Source: Prochlorococcus sp. AG-409-G20
GTDB lineage: Bacteria; Cyanobacteriota; Cyanobacteriia; PCC-6307; Cyanobiaceae
Length of the DNA stretch: 64,000 nucleotides
Assembly (NCBI GenBank): GCA_003215775.1
Contig: QCJW01000009.1
Location: forward strand, 1 to 64,000
Direction of reading: 5' to 3'
Below the pieces are notes generated by a model, which saw only the letters and a program-made list of their open reading frames with translations, ran no database searches and was not told where the DNA came from. This document shows, piece by piece, positions 32,848 through 42,619 of this stretch (the first letter of the stretch is position 1; every line of letters begins with the position of its first letter). The translations under genes and the position numbers were made by a program.

Positions 32848-34599
32848 ATGGCGAAATTTCGATTAGATCTAATTTGGCGATATTTAAAACCTCATAAGAA
32901 AACTATATTCTTTGGCGGCATAGCCCTTCTGATAGTAAATATACTTAGTGTAACTATCCCAATGGAGGTAAGACGAGTAATAGACGAGCTTCAACCGGGG
33001 TTTGCAATAAATGAAATACTCAGACAAGCAGGATCAATAATTGTCCTTGCAACTGCTATGGCTTTTGCAAGGCTTATCTCAAGACAACTTGTATTTGGTG
33101 TAGGTCGACAAGTTGAAGTTGACCTCCGACAACGGTTATTTGACCATATGCTTTCCCAAGAACCTAATTGGGTTCAAGAGATTGGAAGCGGCGAAGTTAT
33201 AAGTAGAGCAACTAGTGACGTTGAGAATATTCGTAGATTACTTGGTTTCACAATTCTCAGTCTTACCAATACAGCATTGGCTTATGGATTCACGCTTCCA
33301 GCAATGTTGGCAATAGATCCCTGGCTAACCATTTCAGCTATAACTCTTTATCCAATAATGCTAGGGACGGTCGGTCTTTTTGGTGGAAGAATGGTTCGCC
33401 AAAGGAAACGTCAACAAGAAGCGCTCTCAAGACTTAGCGAATTAATCCAAGAGGACCTTTCTGGAATAAGTGCTATCAAAATCTATGGTCAAGAGAAGGC
33501 TGAAGGAAAAGCTTTCTCAAATAAAAACAATCAATATAGAGATGCTGCTATAAATCTTGCTCGAACTGCAAGTACTCTATTTCCCTTACTTCAAGGAATC
33601 TCATCTATATCTCTATTGCTATTGATTGCATTAGGGAGCATTCAATTGGAAAGGGAGGCTATAACAATTGGAGGTCTAGTTGCACTAATTCTCTATGTCG
33701 AAAGACTTGTATTCCCAACAGCATTACTCGGCTTTACACTAAACACTTTCCAAGTAGGGCAAGTAAGCCTAGAAAGAGTAGAAGAAATATTAACTAGAAA
33801 ACCAAAAATAATTTCTAATAAAAAAGCCTTAGTCTTAACCAAACCGATATTAGGGCAAATAAGAGCCGAAAATCTAACTATTAGATATGAAAATAGTAAT
33901 AGAGAAATACTTAAAGATTTAAATTTCCTAATCAACCCAGGAGAATTAGTAGCAGTAGTTGGTCCAATTGGATGCGGAAAGACCACACTAGCTAGAGCTT
34001 TAGGTCGAATGATCGAAGTGCCTAAGAATCAACTATATCTTGATAATTATGATGTCAATAATTTAAGACTAGAAGACCTTAGGAAAAATATAGCTCTTGT
34101 TCCTCAAGAGGGATATCTATTTACTTGCAGTCTCGCAGATAACTTACGCTATGGGCATCCAAAAGCTTCTATTGAGAAAGTAGAAGAGTTTGCTGCTCAA
34201 GCTCAGCTTTTAGATGATGTCAAAGGCTTTCCCGATGGATTTGAAACACTAGTGGGAGAAAGAGGAATCACTCTCAGTGGTGGGCAACGCCAACGAACTG
34301 CATTAGCAAGAGCTCTATTAATGAATTCACCAGTAATTGTCTTAGATGATGCACTTGCAAGTGTTGACAATAAAACAGCTTCTGGAATCCTCAAGTCAAT
34401 TAGAGCTCAAAGGAATCGCACCATTCTGATGATTAGTCACCAACTTTCTGCAGCAGCAGCCTGTGACCGCATATTAGTTCTTGAGAACGGGAAACTAATG
34501 CAAGAAGGAAATCATTTAGATCTTATAAATAAGCAAGGGACCTATAAGCGACTCTGGGAACGAGAAAAAGCTGTCGAACAATTAGATATCATCTCCTAA
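32848..34599 (+). CDS. ABC exporter, fused membrane and ATPase domains
   Basis: This is a half-transporter of 583 residues with six membrane helices (1-300) and an ATPase domain. Walker A is VGPIGCGKTTLARAL, the signature is LSGGQRQRTALARAL, Walker B is PVIVLDDALASVD, and the H-loop is MISHQLSAA. It is closest to MdlB/multidrug-lipid exporters, works as a dimer, and the substrate cannot be predicted. It is transcribed alone. Confidence 0.9.
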   Translation: MAKFRLDLIWRYLKPHKKTIFFGGIALLIVNILSVTIPMEVRRVIDELQPGFAINEILRQAGSIIVLATAMAFARLISRQLVFGVGRQVEVDLRQRLFDHMLSQEPNWVQEIGSGEVISRATSDVENIRRLLGFTILSLTNTALAYGFTLPAMLAIDPWLTISAITLYPIMLGTVGLFGGRMVRQRKRQQEALSRLSELIQEDLSGISAIKIYGQEKAEGKAFSNKNNQYRDAAINLARTASTLFPLLQGISSISLLLLIALGSIQLEREAITIGGLVALILYVERLVFPTALLGFTLNTFQVGQVSLERVEEILTRKPKIISNKKALVLTKPILGQIRAENLTIRYENSNREILKDLNFLINPGELVAVVGPIGCGKTTLARALGRMIEVPKNQLYLDNYDVNNLRLEDLRKNIALVPQEGYLFTCSLADNLRYGHPKASIEKVEEFAAQAQLLDDVKGFPDGFETLVGERGITLSGGQRQRTALARALLMNSPVIVLDDALASVDNKTASGILKSIRAQRNRTILMISHQLSAAAACDRILVLENGKLMQEGNHLDLINKQGTYKRLWEREKAVEQLDIIS

Positions 34600-34697
34600 G
34601 CAATATTAAAAATAAAATGTTTGAAAACTTTTAAAAAATTTCGAAGACAAATTGGAAATTCCTAGCTATTCCTAAAGAAATCCTAGATGCCCATCCC

Positions 34698-34949
34698 ATG
34701 ACACCTGGCACTAGATACGCCTTGAGCTGCAATCTCACTTTTGGAGATATCTACGCACAAGTTTTAGCCTGGATGGCTGTAATTTTTGTAAGTCTTGCTG
34801 CAGGATTAGGCCTTATGGGCTCATCTAGACCAGTTTTCGCCTTAGTTGGTGTGGGACTAATACTGGTGCTTAGTCTTCCTTTCTTACTTTTTGCTTTTGT
34901 AACAACACTCTTAAACCATATAGAACTCTCCCCAAAAGAACCAAGTTAA
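34698..34949 (+). CDS. Two-segment membrane protein, picocyanobacterial
   Basis: The 83 residues begin MTPGTRYALSCNLTFGDIYA with two long hydrophobic segments (VLAWMAVIFVSLAAGLGLMG and VFALVGVGLILVLSLPFLLF) and a short tail. It is a helical hairpin of unknown role, of a kind widely conserved in marine picocyanobacteria. It is likely co-transcribed with msrA, 23 bases downstream. Confidence 0.7.
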   Translation: MTPGTRYALSCNLTFGDIYAQVLAWMAVIFVSLAAGLGLMGSSRPVFALVGVGLILVLSLPFLLFAFVTTLLNHIELSPKEPS

Positions 34950-34972
34950 ACTACCTCAGCCTTTGTTTTTTC

Positions 34973-35689
34973 ATGTTTTCCTGGCTAAATACCAACTCAT
35001 CCAAGAATGAACAAACCCCAAACAAAAACAACAATCATTTAATCCTAAAAACTCCGCTCAACCACCCCCTGACAAATGATCAAGATGAAATTCTTTTTGG
35101 CTGCGGATGTTTCTGGGGGGCAGAGAAAGGCTTCTGGAAATTACCTGGAGTAATAACTACATCAGTTGGCTACGCAGGAGGTCAATTAGAGAATCCTAAT
35201 TACAATCAAGTTTGCTCCGGCAAAACAGGTCATGCAGAAGTTGTTCGAGTTGTTTGGAATAAATCAAAAATCGATCTTAGTGATTTACTTAAACTTTTCT
35301 GGGAATGCCATGATCCTACACAAGGCAATAGACAAGGGAATGATCATGGAACTCAATATCGATCAGCTATATATTGCAAAAACAATGATCAGCTAAATCT
35401 TGCAAAAGATAGTAGAGATGCATACCAAGAAGTTCTTAGTAAACAAAATTTTGGAGCAATCACTACTGAAATAAAGTCCTATCAAACCTTCTACATAGCA
35501 GAAAACTATCATCAACAATATCTAGCAAGACCTGGTAGTAGGCCTTACTGCTCTGCAATGCCAACAAAAATCAAATTAAATGATTTCCCTAATTCAAATT
35601 TTATTTTAGACAAACAAGTCTGGAGCGAGTACAACTGGGAAGTGAACCATTGTGTTCTTCGAAGTGATAACAATCCAATAGCTAAATAA
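34973..35689 (+). CDS. msrA: Peptide methionine-S-sulfoxide reductase
   Basis: The 238-residue protein repairs oxidised methionine. The catalytic cysteine is in FGCGCFWGAEKGFW, followed by the family motifs TSVGYAGGQ, HAEVVRVVW, DPTQGNRQGNDHGTQYRS and AENYHQQYL. A resolving cysteine is likely near the end (VNHCVLR). The N-terminal 40 residues are asparagine-rich and not in the family core. Thioredoxin would be the electron donor. Confidence 0.95.
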   Translation: MFSWLNTNSSKNEQTPNKNNNHLILKTPLNHPLTNDQDEILFGCGCFWGAEKGFWKLPGVITTSVGYAGGQLENPNYNQVCSGKTGHAEVVRVVWNKSKIDLSDLLKLFWECHDPTQGNRQGNDHGTQYRSAIYCKNNDQLNLAKDSRDAYQEVLSKQNFGAITTEIKSYQTFYIAENYHQQYLARPGSRPYCSAMPTKIKLNDFPNSNFILDKQVWSEYNWEVNHCVLRSDNNPIAK

Positions 35690-35790
35690 ATAAAAATCAT
35701 GACTTCTAAATACTTAATAATATAATTTGATGAATAATCTCAAAAAACTAAAAAATATTCTATAATTAAACAAAGAATGCCTAATCAGTC

Positions 35791-35955
35791 TTGAAAGATC
35801 CTTTTTCAGACCAGACAGTTATCATAGCAATATTATTGGCTCTGTTGATTGTGTTTACTCTTATCTTCTCTACAAAGCCTCAATCTAATCAACTCCAACC
35901 ATCTATTCAATGGAAGGAAATCCCATCCGATTCATCAAGGTCTTTACAGATATAA
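35791..35955 (+). CDS. 54-residue single-pass membrane micro-protein
   Basis: A TTG-started frame, MKDPFSDQTVIIAILLALLI, continues with a hydrophobic helix to about residue 27 (VFTLIFS) and a polar tail (KPQSNQLQPS). It lies in the gap between msrA and tRNA-Pro. No ribosome site is evident. The composition is that of a real membrane micro-protein, but the coding call is moderate. Confidence 0.5.
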   Translation: MKDPFSDQTVIIAILLALLIVFTLIFSTKPQSNQLQPSIQWKEIPSDSSRSLQI

Positions 35956-36115
35956 ATTCATATTTACTAACGTATGCAATGATTTCGATCCAGCCTTATA
36001 TCACTTAGTTTAGAAGTTAAGCGGAGAATTATTTTTAAAAGTCATATCTAAATGAAATATAAATTCCTATTTTCAAGTAGGTACTCAGTAATGTCTTATG
36101 TTAGCTTCCTTTTAT

Positions 36116-36189
36116 CGGGGCGTGGCGCAGCTTGGTAGCGCACCACTTTGGGGTAGTGGGGGTCGTGGGTTCAAATCCCGCCGCTCCGA
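36116..36189 (+). tRNA. tRNA-Pro (GGG)
   Basis: The 74-base cloverleaf closes with CGGGGCG/CGCTCCG (one G-T pair) and discriminator A. The D arm GCGCAGCTTGGTAGCGC, the anticodon arm CCACT-TTGGGGT-AGTGG and the T arm GTGGGTTCAAATCCCGC are complete. With the standard 5-7-5 arm the anticodon is GGG, reading CCC and CCU proline codons. No CCA is encoded. No integrase or attachment-site repeat is visible nearby. Confidence 0.92.
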
Positions 36190-36192
36190 TAA

Positions 36193-36221
36193 TTCACTTT
36201 TTACCTCCTTAGAAAAGTGAA
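36193..36221 (+). repeat. 9-bp inverted repeat after tRNA-Pro
   Basis: TTCACTTTT (36193-36201) pairs exactly with AAAAGTGAA (36213-36221) around an 11-base loop. It starts 4 bases after the tRNA, so it could help 3'-end formation or terminate transcription, although only AGG and scattered T follow. Confidence 0.5.
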
Positions 36222-36329
36222 GGAAATAATATTTCTTTTAACTCAAAACAATTTGCAAAATAATACTAGAGCTTCCTTGTCCTAGAAGAGAATCTTTCTC
36301 TCAATAAGTTCAATCTTATCTTTCCCATC

Positions 36330-37160
36330 TTATTCAGGTTCAACTAAAACCACAGGGAAATCAAGGCTGGAAGCTTCTCTATCACTCAGCCTGCGAGTCC
36401 AAAATCCTTTTACAGGATCATTCCAACGAAAACCTGCCTGTTTAGCCAAATTTCTTTCTTCATAGGAAACCTGAGCTCGCATCAATCTGCGAGGTTCAAG
36501 CCCATGCAACAATAAAGTCTCTAAGTCTTCACAACGTCTAAAGACCTCTGACAGATAAATACAATCAGTTAATGCTCGATGAGCTGACCAAACAGGGATT
36601 TCATACGCAAGAGCAAGATCACGTACTGATGGCTTTGGACGAAGTTGACGTGAGGAAGGCCATGTAATGTCCTCCATACTGCAAAGCCATGGCTTATTAA
36701 CTTTGGGTAAAGGAGACTTGAGAAACCACTGCTTATCAAATGACACATTGTGAGCAACTAAAAGTTCAGCTGTATCCAATAGGGCCACAAAATATTTAAT
36801 TGCCTCTTCCCATGGTTGTTTCACTCTTGTCACTTCAGCGGGAATACGGTTAATGCTCTCAGCAGAATTCGAAGCAACTGGTAAAAGGAAAGATTGCTGA
36901 GCTAAAACTGATCGAGTTGGTACATGAAAAAGAATCGCTCCTATCTCGAGGCAGAAATCTTTTACTGAATCAAGCCCAGTAGTTTCAGTGTCGATAATCA
37001 ATAGGGTTTCAGGAATAGAGTTCAGAGAAAAGTTGTTAGCAATATCCTGTTCAGAAAAAGCTGATTCTTTTTTCTTTGATGAAATATAAGAGGGTGGAGA
37101 TATGGCACCCATCAAATCCAACTGACCGTCTTCAATCTGATGCTCTCTCTCAATGACCAC
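36330..37160 (-). CDS. DEDDh exonuclease, DnaQ/polymerase III epsilon-like
   Basis: The 276-residue protein starts at GTG (MVIEREHQ). The exonuclease motifs are visible: IDTETTGLDSVKDFCLEIGA (exo I), HNVSFDKQWFL (exo II) and HRALTDCIYLSEVF (exo III with the H and D). The N-terminal 50 residues and a C-terminal 60-residue part (WNDPVKGFWTRRL) flank the domain. It may act as a proofreading or repair nuclease; the genome's dnaE lies 10 kb away. The exact role is uncertain. Confidence 0.88.
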   Translation of the reverse strand: MVIEREHQIEDGQLDLMGAISPPSYISSKKKESAFSEQDIANNFSLNSIPETLLIIDTETTGLDSVKDFCLEIGAILFHVPTRSVLAQQSFLLPVASNSAESINRIPAEVTRVKQPWEEAIKYFVALLDTAELLVAHNVSFDKQWFLKSPLPKVNKPWLCSMEDITWPSSRQLRPKPSVRDLALAYEIPVWSAHRALTDCIYLSEVFRRCEDLETLLLHGLEPRRLMRAQVSYEERNLAKQAGFRWNDPVKGFWTRRLSDREASSLDFPVVLVEPE

Positions 37161-37343
37161 TAAAATACCATCAATGACTTAATCTTAATTCTCCCGCATA
37201 CTGCAAGATACTTATTAAGGTGAAAGAAATTTCAATGATCATCCTAAATGTCTTTGAAACGTCGTAACAACTCACTTCACGAAAAACTCAGATAGAAAAA
37301 TCATGTTTAGCACAAGTAAAAAAAGCGAAACGCCAAAGAAGCA

Positions 37344-38072
37344 ATGACTCGCTGGAGACAAATTGGGGAGACATGGTGCAAATGGCCACCTCAACCAGTA
37401 GGGCTCATTGAGATAATCGGTGGGAGCTATCTAGCCACTAATCCTCAAATAAGTTATCGACGTTTACTAGACAATCTTGCCGACAGAAATCTAGCTATTC
37501 ATGCTTGGTCATACATCCCCGGATTAGATCATCAAGCACAGGCAAATCATGCTTGGAGAAATTTGCGTAGTTGCAAAAAAGATCTCGAATGTCGCATATC
37601 CAAATCACTAAACCCAATACGTTTAGGTCATAGTCTTGGTTGCAAACTACATTTACTAGCACCTGATGGAGGCAGAAATAGCAAGGCCTTAATTACAATG
37701 GGGTTCAACAATTATGGGGCAGCCAGATCTATACCAATGCTAGGAAGACTAGCACCAAAGCTAGGATTTTCTTCCGAATTCAGCCCAAGCCCAAAAGAAA
37801 CCTTAAGATTAATCCACCAAAGATATCTTCAACCAAAGAACTTATTAATTAGCTTTGGAGACGACCTCCTTGATCAGACACCTATTTTACTTAATTGTCT
37901 ACAAAAAAGACAAGATGATGCAAGTAAGCACCTACATTTAAAAGGCGACCATCTAACTCCTGCGAGTGCAGGATTTCGTCAAGAATTTCTTGGCGAGTGG
38001 GCTGATGACAAGATAAAAAGAGAAAGTCTAAATAATGTTGTCAATAAGATCTCTATATTAGCTTCTGAGTAG
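37344..38072 (+). CDS. DUF1350 alpha/beta-hydrolase-fold protein
   Basis: The 242-residue protein has a typical DUF1350 layout: LIEIIGGSYLATNPQISYRR near the start, then RLGHSLGCKLHLL with the nucleophile-elbow GHSLG, and MGFNNYGAARSIP. The conserved DHLTPASAGF near the end provides the histidine. The family is found in cyanobacteria and plastids; the substrate is unknown. Its stop meets the acs stop with no gap. Confidence 0.82.
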   Translation: MTRWRQIGETWCKWPPQPVGLIEIIGGSYLATNPQISYRRLLDNLADRNLAIHAWSYIPGLDHQAQANHAWRNLRSCKKDLECRISKSLNPIRLGHSLGCKLHLLAPDGGRNSKALITMGFNNYGAARSIPMLGRLAPKLGFSSEFSPSPKETLRLIHQRYLQPKNLLISFGDDLLDQTPILLNCLQKRQDDASKHLHLKGDHLTPASAGFRQEFLGEWADDKIKRESLNNVVNKISILASE

Positions 38073-40049
38073 CTATGACCTTAATTTGTCTAAGACTGAC
38101 CTATCTTCCAAAGTACTTGTATCACCACTAACTTCTTGTCCAGACGCAAGGGATCTAAGAATTCGACGCATAATCTTTCCACTTCTTGTCTTTGGAAGTG
38201 CATCACTACATCTAATTTCATCAGGCCTAGCGATTGGTCCGATTTCTTTTCCAACATGTTCTCTAAGTGCCTGAATCAAACCATCATTAACTTCTCTTCC
38301 TGTTTCGAGAGTAACAAAAGCAACAATCGCCTCACCCTTAAGATCATCTGGTCTCCCTACTACAGCGGCTTCTGAAACAGCGGGATGACTAACCAAAGCT
38401 GATTCAATTTCCATTGTTCCAAGTCGATGGCCGGAAACATTAATAACATCGTCAACTCTCCCCATAACCCAGAAATAACCATCATCATCCCTTCGAGCAC
38501 CATCACCAGCAAAATAAATCAAGTTTCCATCCGAAGGATGAAGGTATTCCCAATAGCTTTCTCTAAAGCGCTTTGGGTTCCCGTGAACAGTCCTCATCAT
38601 GCCTGGCCATGGACGTCTAACAACTAAGTATCCTCCTTCATTGGCCTTCACGGAATTTCCATTTGCATCTACTACATCTGCAACTATTCCAGGTAATGGC
38701 AAAGTTGCAGAGCCTGGTTTAGTTGATGTTGCTCCTGGCAAGGGGCTAATCATGACTCCACCAGTTTCTGTCTGCCACCATGTATCAACAACAGGACATT
38801 TGCTTTTGCCTATAACGTCTCTATACCACATCCAAGCTTCTGGATTAATGGGCTCCCCTACAGTTCCTAATAGTCTTAAGCTGCTCATATCATACTTATC
38901 AGGTATAGCTCTTCCACTTTTCATAAAAGCTCTTATAGCTGTAGGCGCTGTATAAAAAATAGTGATCCGATGCTTTTGTATTAATTCCCAAAAGGCTCCT
39001 GGTTTAGATGGTCTTGGAGCACCCTCAAACATAACTGTCGTAGCTCCATTTGAAAGTGGGCCATAAACGATGTAGCTATGACCTGTAATCCATCCAACAT
39101 CAGCTGTACACCAGTAGATATCATCGTCACGAATGTCGAAAATCCATTTAAATGTCAAATGTGCCCATAAGTTATAACCCGCGGTTGTATGTACTACACC
39201 TTTTGGCTTCCCTGTAGAACCTGAAGTGTAAAGAACAAAAAGGCGATCTTCGCTATCCATCTCCTCAGGAGAACAATCTGAATCCTGACAAGGAACAAGA
39301 TCATGCCACCAAAAATCTCTCCCGGATTTCATGTCAACAACATCCTTGGTTCGTTTGACAACTAGAACTGAACTAACCATTGGACATAATCCGTTTGCCA
39401 AGGCAGCATCTACAGCCGGCTTAAGAGGCACAGCTTTATCCTTGCGGAAACCACCATCTGCTGTGATAACTGCTTTTGCCTCTCCATCAACCAACCTGTC
39501 TCTGAGGGCTTCTGCAGAAAATCCTCCAAAAACAACTGAATGAGGAGCCCCTATTCGTGCGCATGCAAGCATTGCAATAGCAGCTTCTGGGATCATTGGC
39601 ATATACAAAGCCACCATGTCTCCTTTACTTATTCCAAGCTGTTTAAGGGCATTAGCAGTACGGCAAACTTCTTTATGCAGCTCTCTGTAGGTAAATCGCC
39701 GGACATCGCCTGGCTCTCCTTCCCATATCAAAGCTTCCTTATCTGCTCGTCCGTCATCGAGATGCCTGTCAAGACAATTAAAAGAAAGATTAGTCTTACC
39801 TCCATCAAACCATCTAGCAAAAGGTGGATTTGTCCAATCCAAAACCTTCTGAAAAGGTTGAAACCAATGCAATTCTTCAAGTGCCAATCTTCCCCAAAAG
39901 CTTTCGGGGTTATCTTGCGCCTCCTGAACCAAATGTTGATAGTCATTCAAACTAGGAATTCTGGCCTTACTTGAAACATCTGCAGGAGGAGGAAAAACTC
40001 GATGTTCATCCAAAACAGATTCAATTGTGTTTTTTTTATCAGAAGTCAT
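38073..40049 (-). CDS. acs: Acetyl-CoA synthetase (AMP-forming)
   Basis: The 658-residue enzyme activates acetate to acetyl-CoA by an acetyl-AMP intermediate. The AMP-binding motif is [16 protein letters not shown]; the adenylate core has [11 protein letters not shown], and [11 protein letters not shown] is the hinge. The catalytic lysine, a known acetylation switch in the family, lies in [14 protein letters not shown]. Length and domains are complete. It is transcribed alone and converges with the DUF1350 gene. Confidence 0.97.
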   Translation of the reverse strand: MTSDKKNTIESVLDEHRVFPPPADVSSKARIPSLNDYQHLVQEAQDNPESFWGRLALEELHWFQPFQKVLDWTNPPFARWFDGGKTNLSFNCLDRHLDDGRADKEALIWEGEPGDVRRFTYRELHKEVCRTANALKQLGISKGDMVALYMPMIPEAAIAMLACARIGAPHSVVFGGFSAEALRDRLVDGEAKAVITADGGFRKDKAVPLKPAVDAALANGLCPMVSSVLVVKRTKDVVDMKSGRDFWWHDLVPCQDSDCSPEEMDSEDRLFVLYTSGSTGKPKGVVHTTAGYNLWAHLTFKWIFDIRDDDIYWCTADVGWITGHSYIVYGPLSNGATTVMFEGAPRPSKPGAFWELIQKHRITIFYTAPTAIRAFMKSGRAIPDKYDMSSLRLLGTVGEPINPEAWMWYRDVIGKSKCPVVDTWWQTETGGVMISPLPGATSTKPGSATLPLPGIVADVVDANGNSVKANEGGYLVVRRPWPGMMRTVHGNPKRFRESYWEYLHPSDGNLIYFAGDGARRDDDGYFWVMGRVDDVINVSGHRLGTMEIESALVSHPAVSEAAVVGRPDDLKGEAIVAFVTLETGREVNDGLIQALREHVGKEIGPIARPDEIRCSDALPKTRSGKIMRRILRSLASGQEVSGDTSTLEDRSVLDKLRS

Positions 40050-40136
40050 AAGAGAAAGTGCAACGATTTGATATATCCATTCAAGCTATTTAATAGCCAA
40101 GACCCCATAAAGGTGACACGCTTATTTAAATGAGCA

Positions 40137-40823
40137 ATGCAAGAATTTCCGATGAAATTACCAGAAGCCTGTCTGTTTGATATGGACGGTCTACTTATAG
40201 ACAGTGAGCCATTACATGGAAAAGCATGGTCTGAAGCCGCTTCTGTTTTAGGTGGGCATTTAACGGATGATAATTTGTTGCAATTAAGGGGTAGACGAAG
40301 GCTTGAATGTGCACAACAAATTTCCCAATGGATTGGGAAACCCACACAAACAGAAGAAATACTCAAGATCCATCATCCAATAGCAAAAAGAATACTTATT
40401 CATGCAAAGGCGATGCCCGGAGCAGAAGCTTTAGTGCGTTGGTGTCTTGAAAACGATCTACCAATAGCATTAGTAACAAGCAGCACTTCATCGTCTGTTG
40501 CATATAAAAGCAGTCCTCATCCATGGATAAATATGATTGAAACAAGGGTATTAGGAGATGACCCTGAACTCTTAAAAGGGAAACCAGCTCCAGACCCTTT
40601 TTTATTAGCCGCAAGAAAATTAAATGTTAATCCTAAAAAGTGCTGGGCACTTGAAGATTCCGAATCCGGCACAAAATCAGCACTTCAAGCAGGGTGTTTA
40701 GTTTGGGTTTTACAAGAAAATGACTATGTATTAAATCTAGCCCAAAAGAATCCTAAGAATATAAATAATCTAATATTTGTACTAGAAGAACTGAAGAAAT
40801 GTCATTCAGCAGGCAAGAGTTAA
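40137..40823 (+). CDS. HAD-superfamily phosphatase/phosphomutase
   Basis: This 228-residue hydrolase has FDMDGLLIDSEPLHGKAW with the two catalytic aspartates, ALVTSSTSSSV as motif II and ALEDSESGTKSALQAG as motif IV, typical of the beta-phosphoglucomutase-like subfamily with an alpha-helical cap. Substrates may be sugar phosphates. It lies divergent from acs, and its stop (TAA) directly abuts the sds stop at 40824 in convergent orientation. Confidence 0.88.
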   Translation: MQEFPMKLPEACLFDMDGLLIDSEPLHGKAWSEAASVLGGHLTDDNLLQLRGRRRLECAQQISQWIGKPTQTEEILKIHHPIAKRILIHAKAMPGAEALVRWCLENDLPIALVTSSTSSSVAYKSSPHPWINMIETRVLGDDPELLKGKPAPDPFLLAARKLNVNPKKCWALEDSESGTKSALQAGCLVWVLQENDYVLNLAQKNPKNINNLIFVLEELKKCHSAGKS

Positions 40824-41795
40824 TCAGTAAAGTCTACCAAGGATAAATTGAGGCATTTCAAGAAGTGATTTCTTCCAAGGAGATTCAGGAATCCATTCAA
40901 TTGCATCCTTAGAATCTCTACATAGACTTTCAGCAAGTTCTTTTGTCTTAGAGATTGCATTAGATTTAGCAATTAAATGTCTTGCCTGGTCAAGATCTCC
41001 ATCACAACTAAACTCTCGCTCTATAAGAGTAGCTAAAGAAGGTTCTTCTTCAAGGGCAAATAATACAGGAGCAGTAAGATATCCATTTAACAAATCATTA
41101 GCAACAGGCTTACCTAGCTGATTCTCGTCTCCAGTGAAATCAAGAATATCATCAACAATTTGGAAGGCCAAACCAAGCTGCTTACCAAAATGGTTAAGAT
41201 TAGAAAGATTAGATTCTCCAACTTCACTTAAAACACCTGCAGCTTCCACACTATTTGCAATTAAAGAAGCAGTTTTACAATAACTTTTCTCTAAATATTG
41301 CGTGAAGGTTTGTCCAGAATCAAATCTAAACAAGCCTTGCTTAACCTCACCATCAGCAAGGTCCATAATAACTCGACTAAGCAGTTTAACTACAACTAAA
41401 TCATCAAGATTAGCCAAATGCCAGCTTGCCTGCGCAAAAAGAAAATCGCCAGCCAATACAGCAACTCTATGGTTAAAACGACTATGTACGGTTGCGACTC
41501 CTCTTCTTGTTTCAGCCTCATCAACAACATCATCATGAACTAATGAAGCCGTATGGATCATCTCAGTAATTTCAGCCAATCTTTTATGACGAGAAGTCAA
41601 TTCATGACTTGGAGATAAAGCCCTAGAAACTAAAAGTACTATTCCAGGTCGAATTCGTTTACCTCCAGCACTGAACAAATGCTCAGCTGCTGCCTGCAAG
41701 ATTGGATGACCAGCACCAATCAAACTACGTAAATCGTTGAGCAGATCTTCAAGATCTTGCTCAACTGGTTGCAATAAGTCAGTGACAGTGCTCAT
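40824..41795 (-). CDS. sds: All-trans polyprenyl diphosphate synthase
   Basis: The 323-residue prenyltransferase has the first aspartate-rich motif LVHDDVVDEAETRRG and the second DDILDFTGDENQLGKP, plus GGKRIRPGIVLLVS and the helix HTAS before FARM. The length matches plastoquinone side-chain (solanesyl) synthases in cyanobacteria. It would supply the isoprenoid tail for plastoquinone. It overlaps murI by 4 bases, a linkage known from picocyanobacteria. Confidence 0.9.
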   Translation of the reverse strand: MSTVTDLLQPVEQDLEDLLNDLRSLIGAGHPILQAAAEHLFSAGGKRIRPGIVLLVSRALSPSHELTSRHKRLAEITEMIHTASLVHDDVVDEAETRRGVATVHSRFNHRVAVLAGDFLFAQASWHLANLDDLVVVKLLSRVIMDLADGEVKQGLFRFDSGQTFTQYLEKSYCKTASLIANSVEAAGVLSEVGESNLSNLNHFGKQLGLAFQIVDDILDFTGDENQLGKPVANDLLNGYLTAPVLFALEEEPSLATLIEREFSCDGDLDQARHLIAKSNAISKTKELAESLCRDSKDAIEWIPESPWKKSLLEMPQFILGRLY

Positions 41796-42619
41796 AAACC
41801 TCTCGAAGTACCAATCCTAGAAGAAACCTGGTTTCCTTTAAGAGAGACCAAATGAATTTCCGGACATTGGCCCAACCAAGCAGAAGCACTCCTAGAGAAA
41901 GACTCAGACTTAGCGGTAACACAAAAACGAGTCATTGAATAAGTCAATTGATTATTTGATAACGCTTTAGGGCTACCTAGAAAATCATCCAATTGAAGAG
42001 CCAACCCAATTGCAGGATCAATAATACGAACCCCCAAAGGAAGCAAAGTTTTCAATAAAGGAACTATCAACGGATAATGTGTACAACCTAAAATAATTGC
42101 TTCTACCCTAGCCTCTATCAAAGGGCTTAAATATTGTGAGATAGCTTGCTTGATTTCTAAATTATCTAATTGACCTGATTCAATTAATGGAACCAATCTA
42201 GGACAACCTTGCTCAATAACAAAAGTTCCCGGTCTCTTAGACGTAATGAACTGTGTATAAGCTAGTGAAGCTGCAGTAAGTGGAGTTGCAAGGACACCAA
42301 TCCTTTTTTCATGAAGCATATTCGTTGCTGCATTGATCAAACCAAAAACTGGAATATCTAATGATTTCTCAACTATATCCAATGCCAAGGAATTGGTTGT
42401 ATTACAACCAATAACTACAGCAGAAACTTCTTTATCACTAAACCAATGCATAATTTCTCGTGCAATATTACGAATCTCAGAAGGTGTTTTCTCACCATAA
42501 GGAACTCTTGCTGTATCTCCTAAATACAAACATGGAAGATCACCATGGCGCTCCAAGATTCTTTGGAGAACAGAAAATCCACCTACACCACTATCAAAAA
42601 TTCCCAAACAAATGTTCAA
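41792..42619 (-). CDS. murI: Glutamate racemase
   Basis: The 275-residue enzyme makes D-glutamate for peptidoglycan. The catalytic cysteines sit in IGCNTTNSLALD and LGCTHYPLIVPLL, and the substrate loop is FDSGVGGFSVLQ. The start is TTG (MNICLGIF). It overlaps the sds start by 4 bases and the amidase stop by 4 bases, so three genes are read together. Confidence 0.96.
   Translation of the reverse strand: MNICLGIFDSGVGGFSVLQRILERHGDLPCLYLGDTARVPYGEKTPSEIRNIAREIMHWFSDKEVSAVVIGCNTTNSLALDIVEKSLDIPVFGLINAATNMLHEKRIGVLATPLTAASLAYTQFITSKRPGTFVIEQGCPRLVPLIESGQLDNLEIKQAISQYLSPLIEARVEAIILGCTHYPLIVPLLKTLLPLGVRIIDPAIGLALQLDDFLGSPKALSNNQLTYSMTRFCVTAKSESFSRSASAWLGQCPEIHLVSLKGNQVSSRIGTSRGL

Noticed and set aside
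39540-39974. 144-codon plus-strand frame
   Set aside because: It is antisense to acetyl-CoA synthetase, which is intact and conserved.
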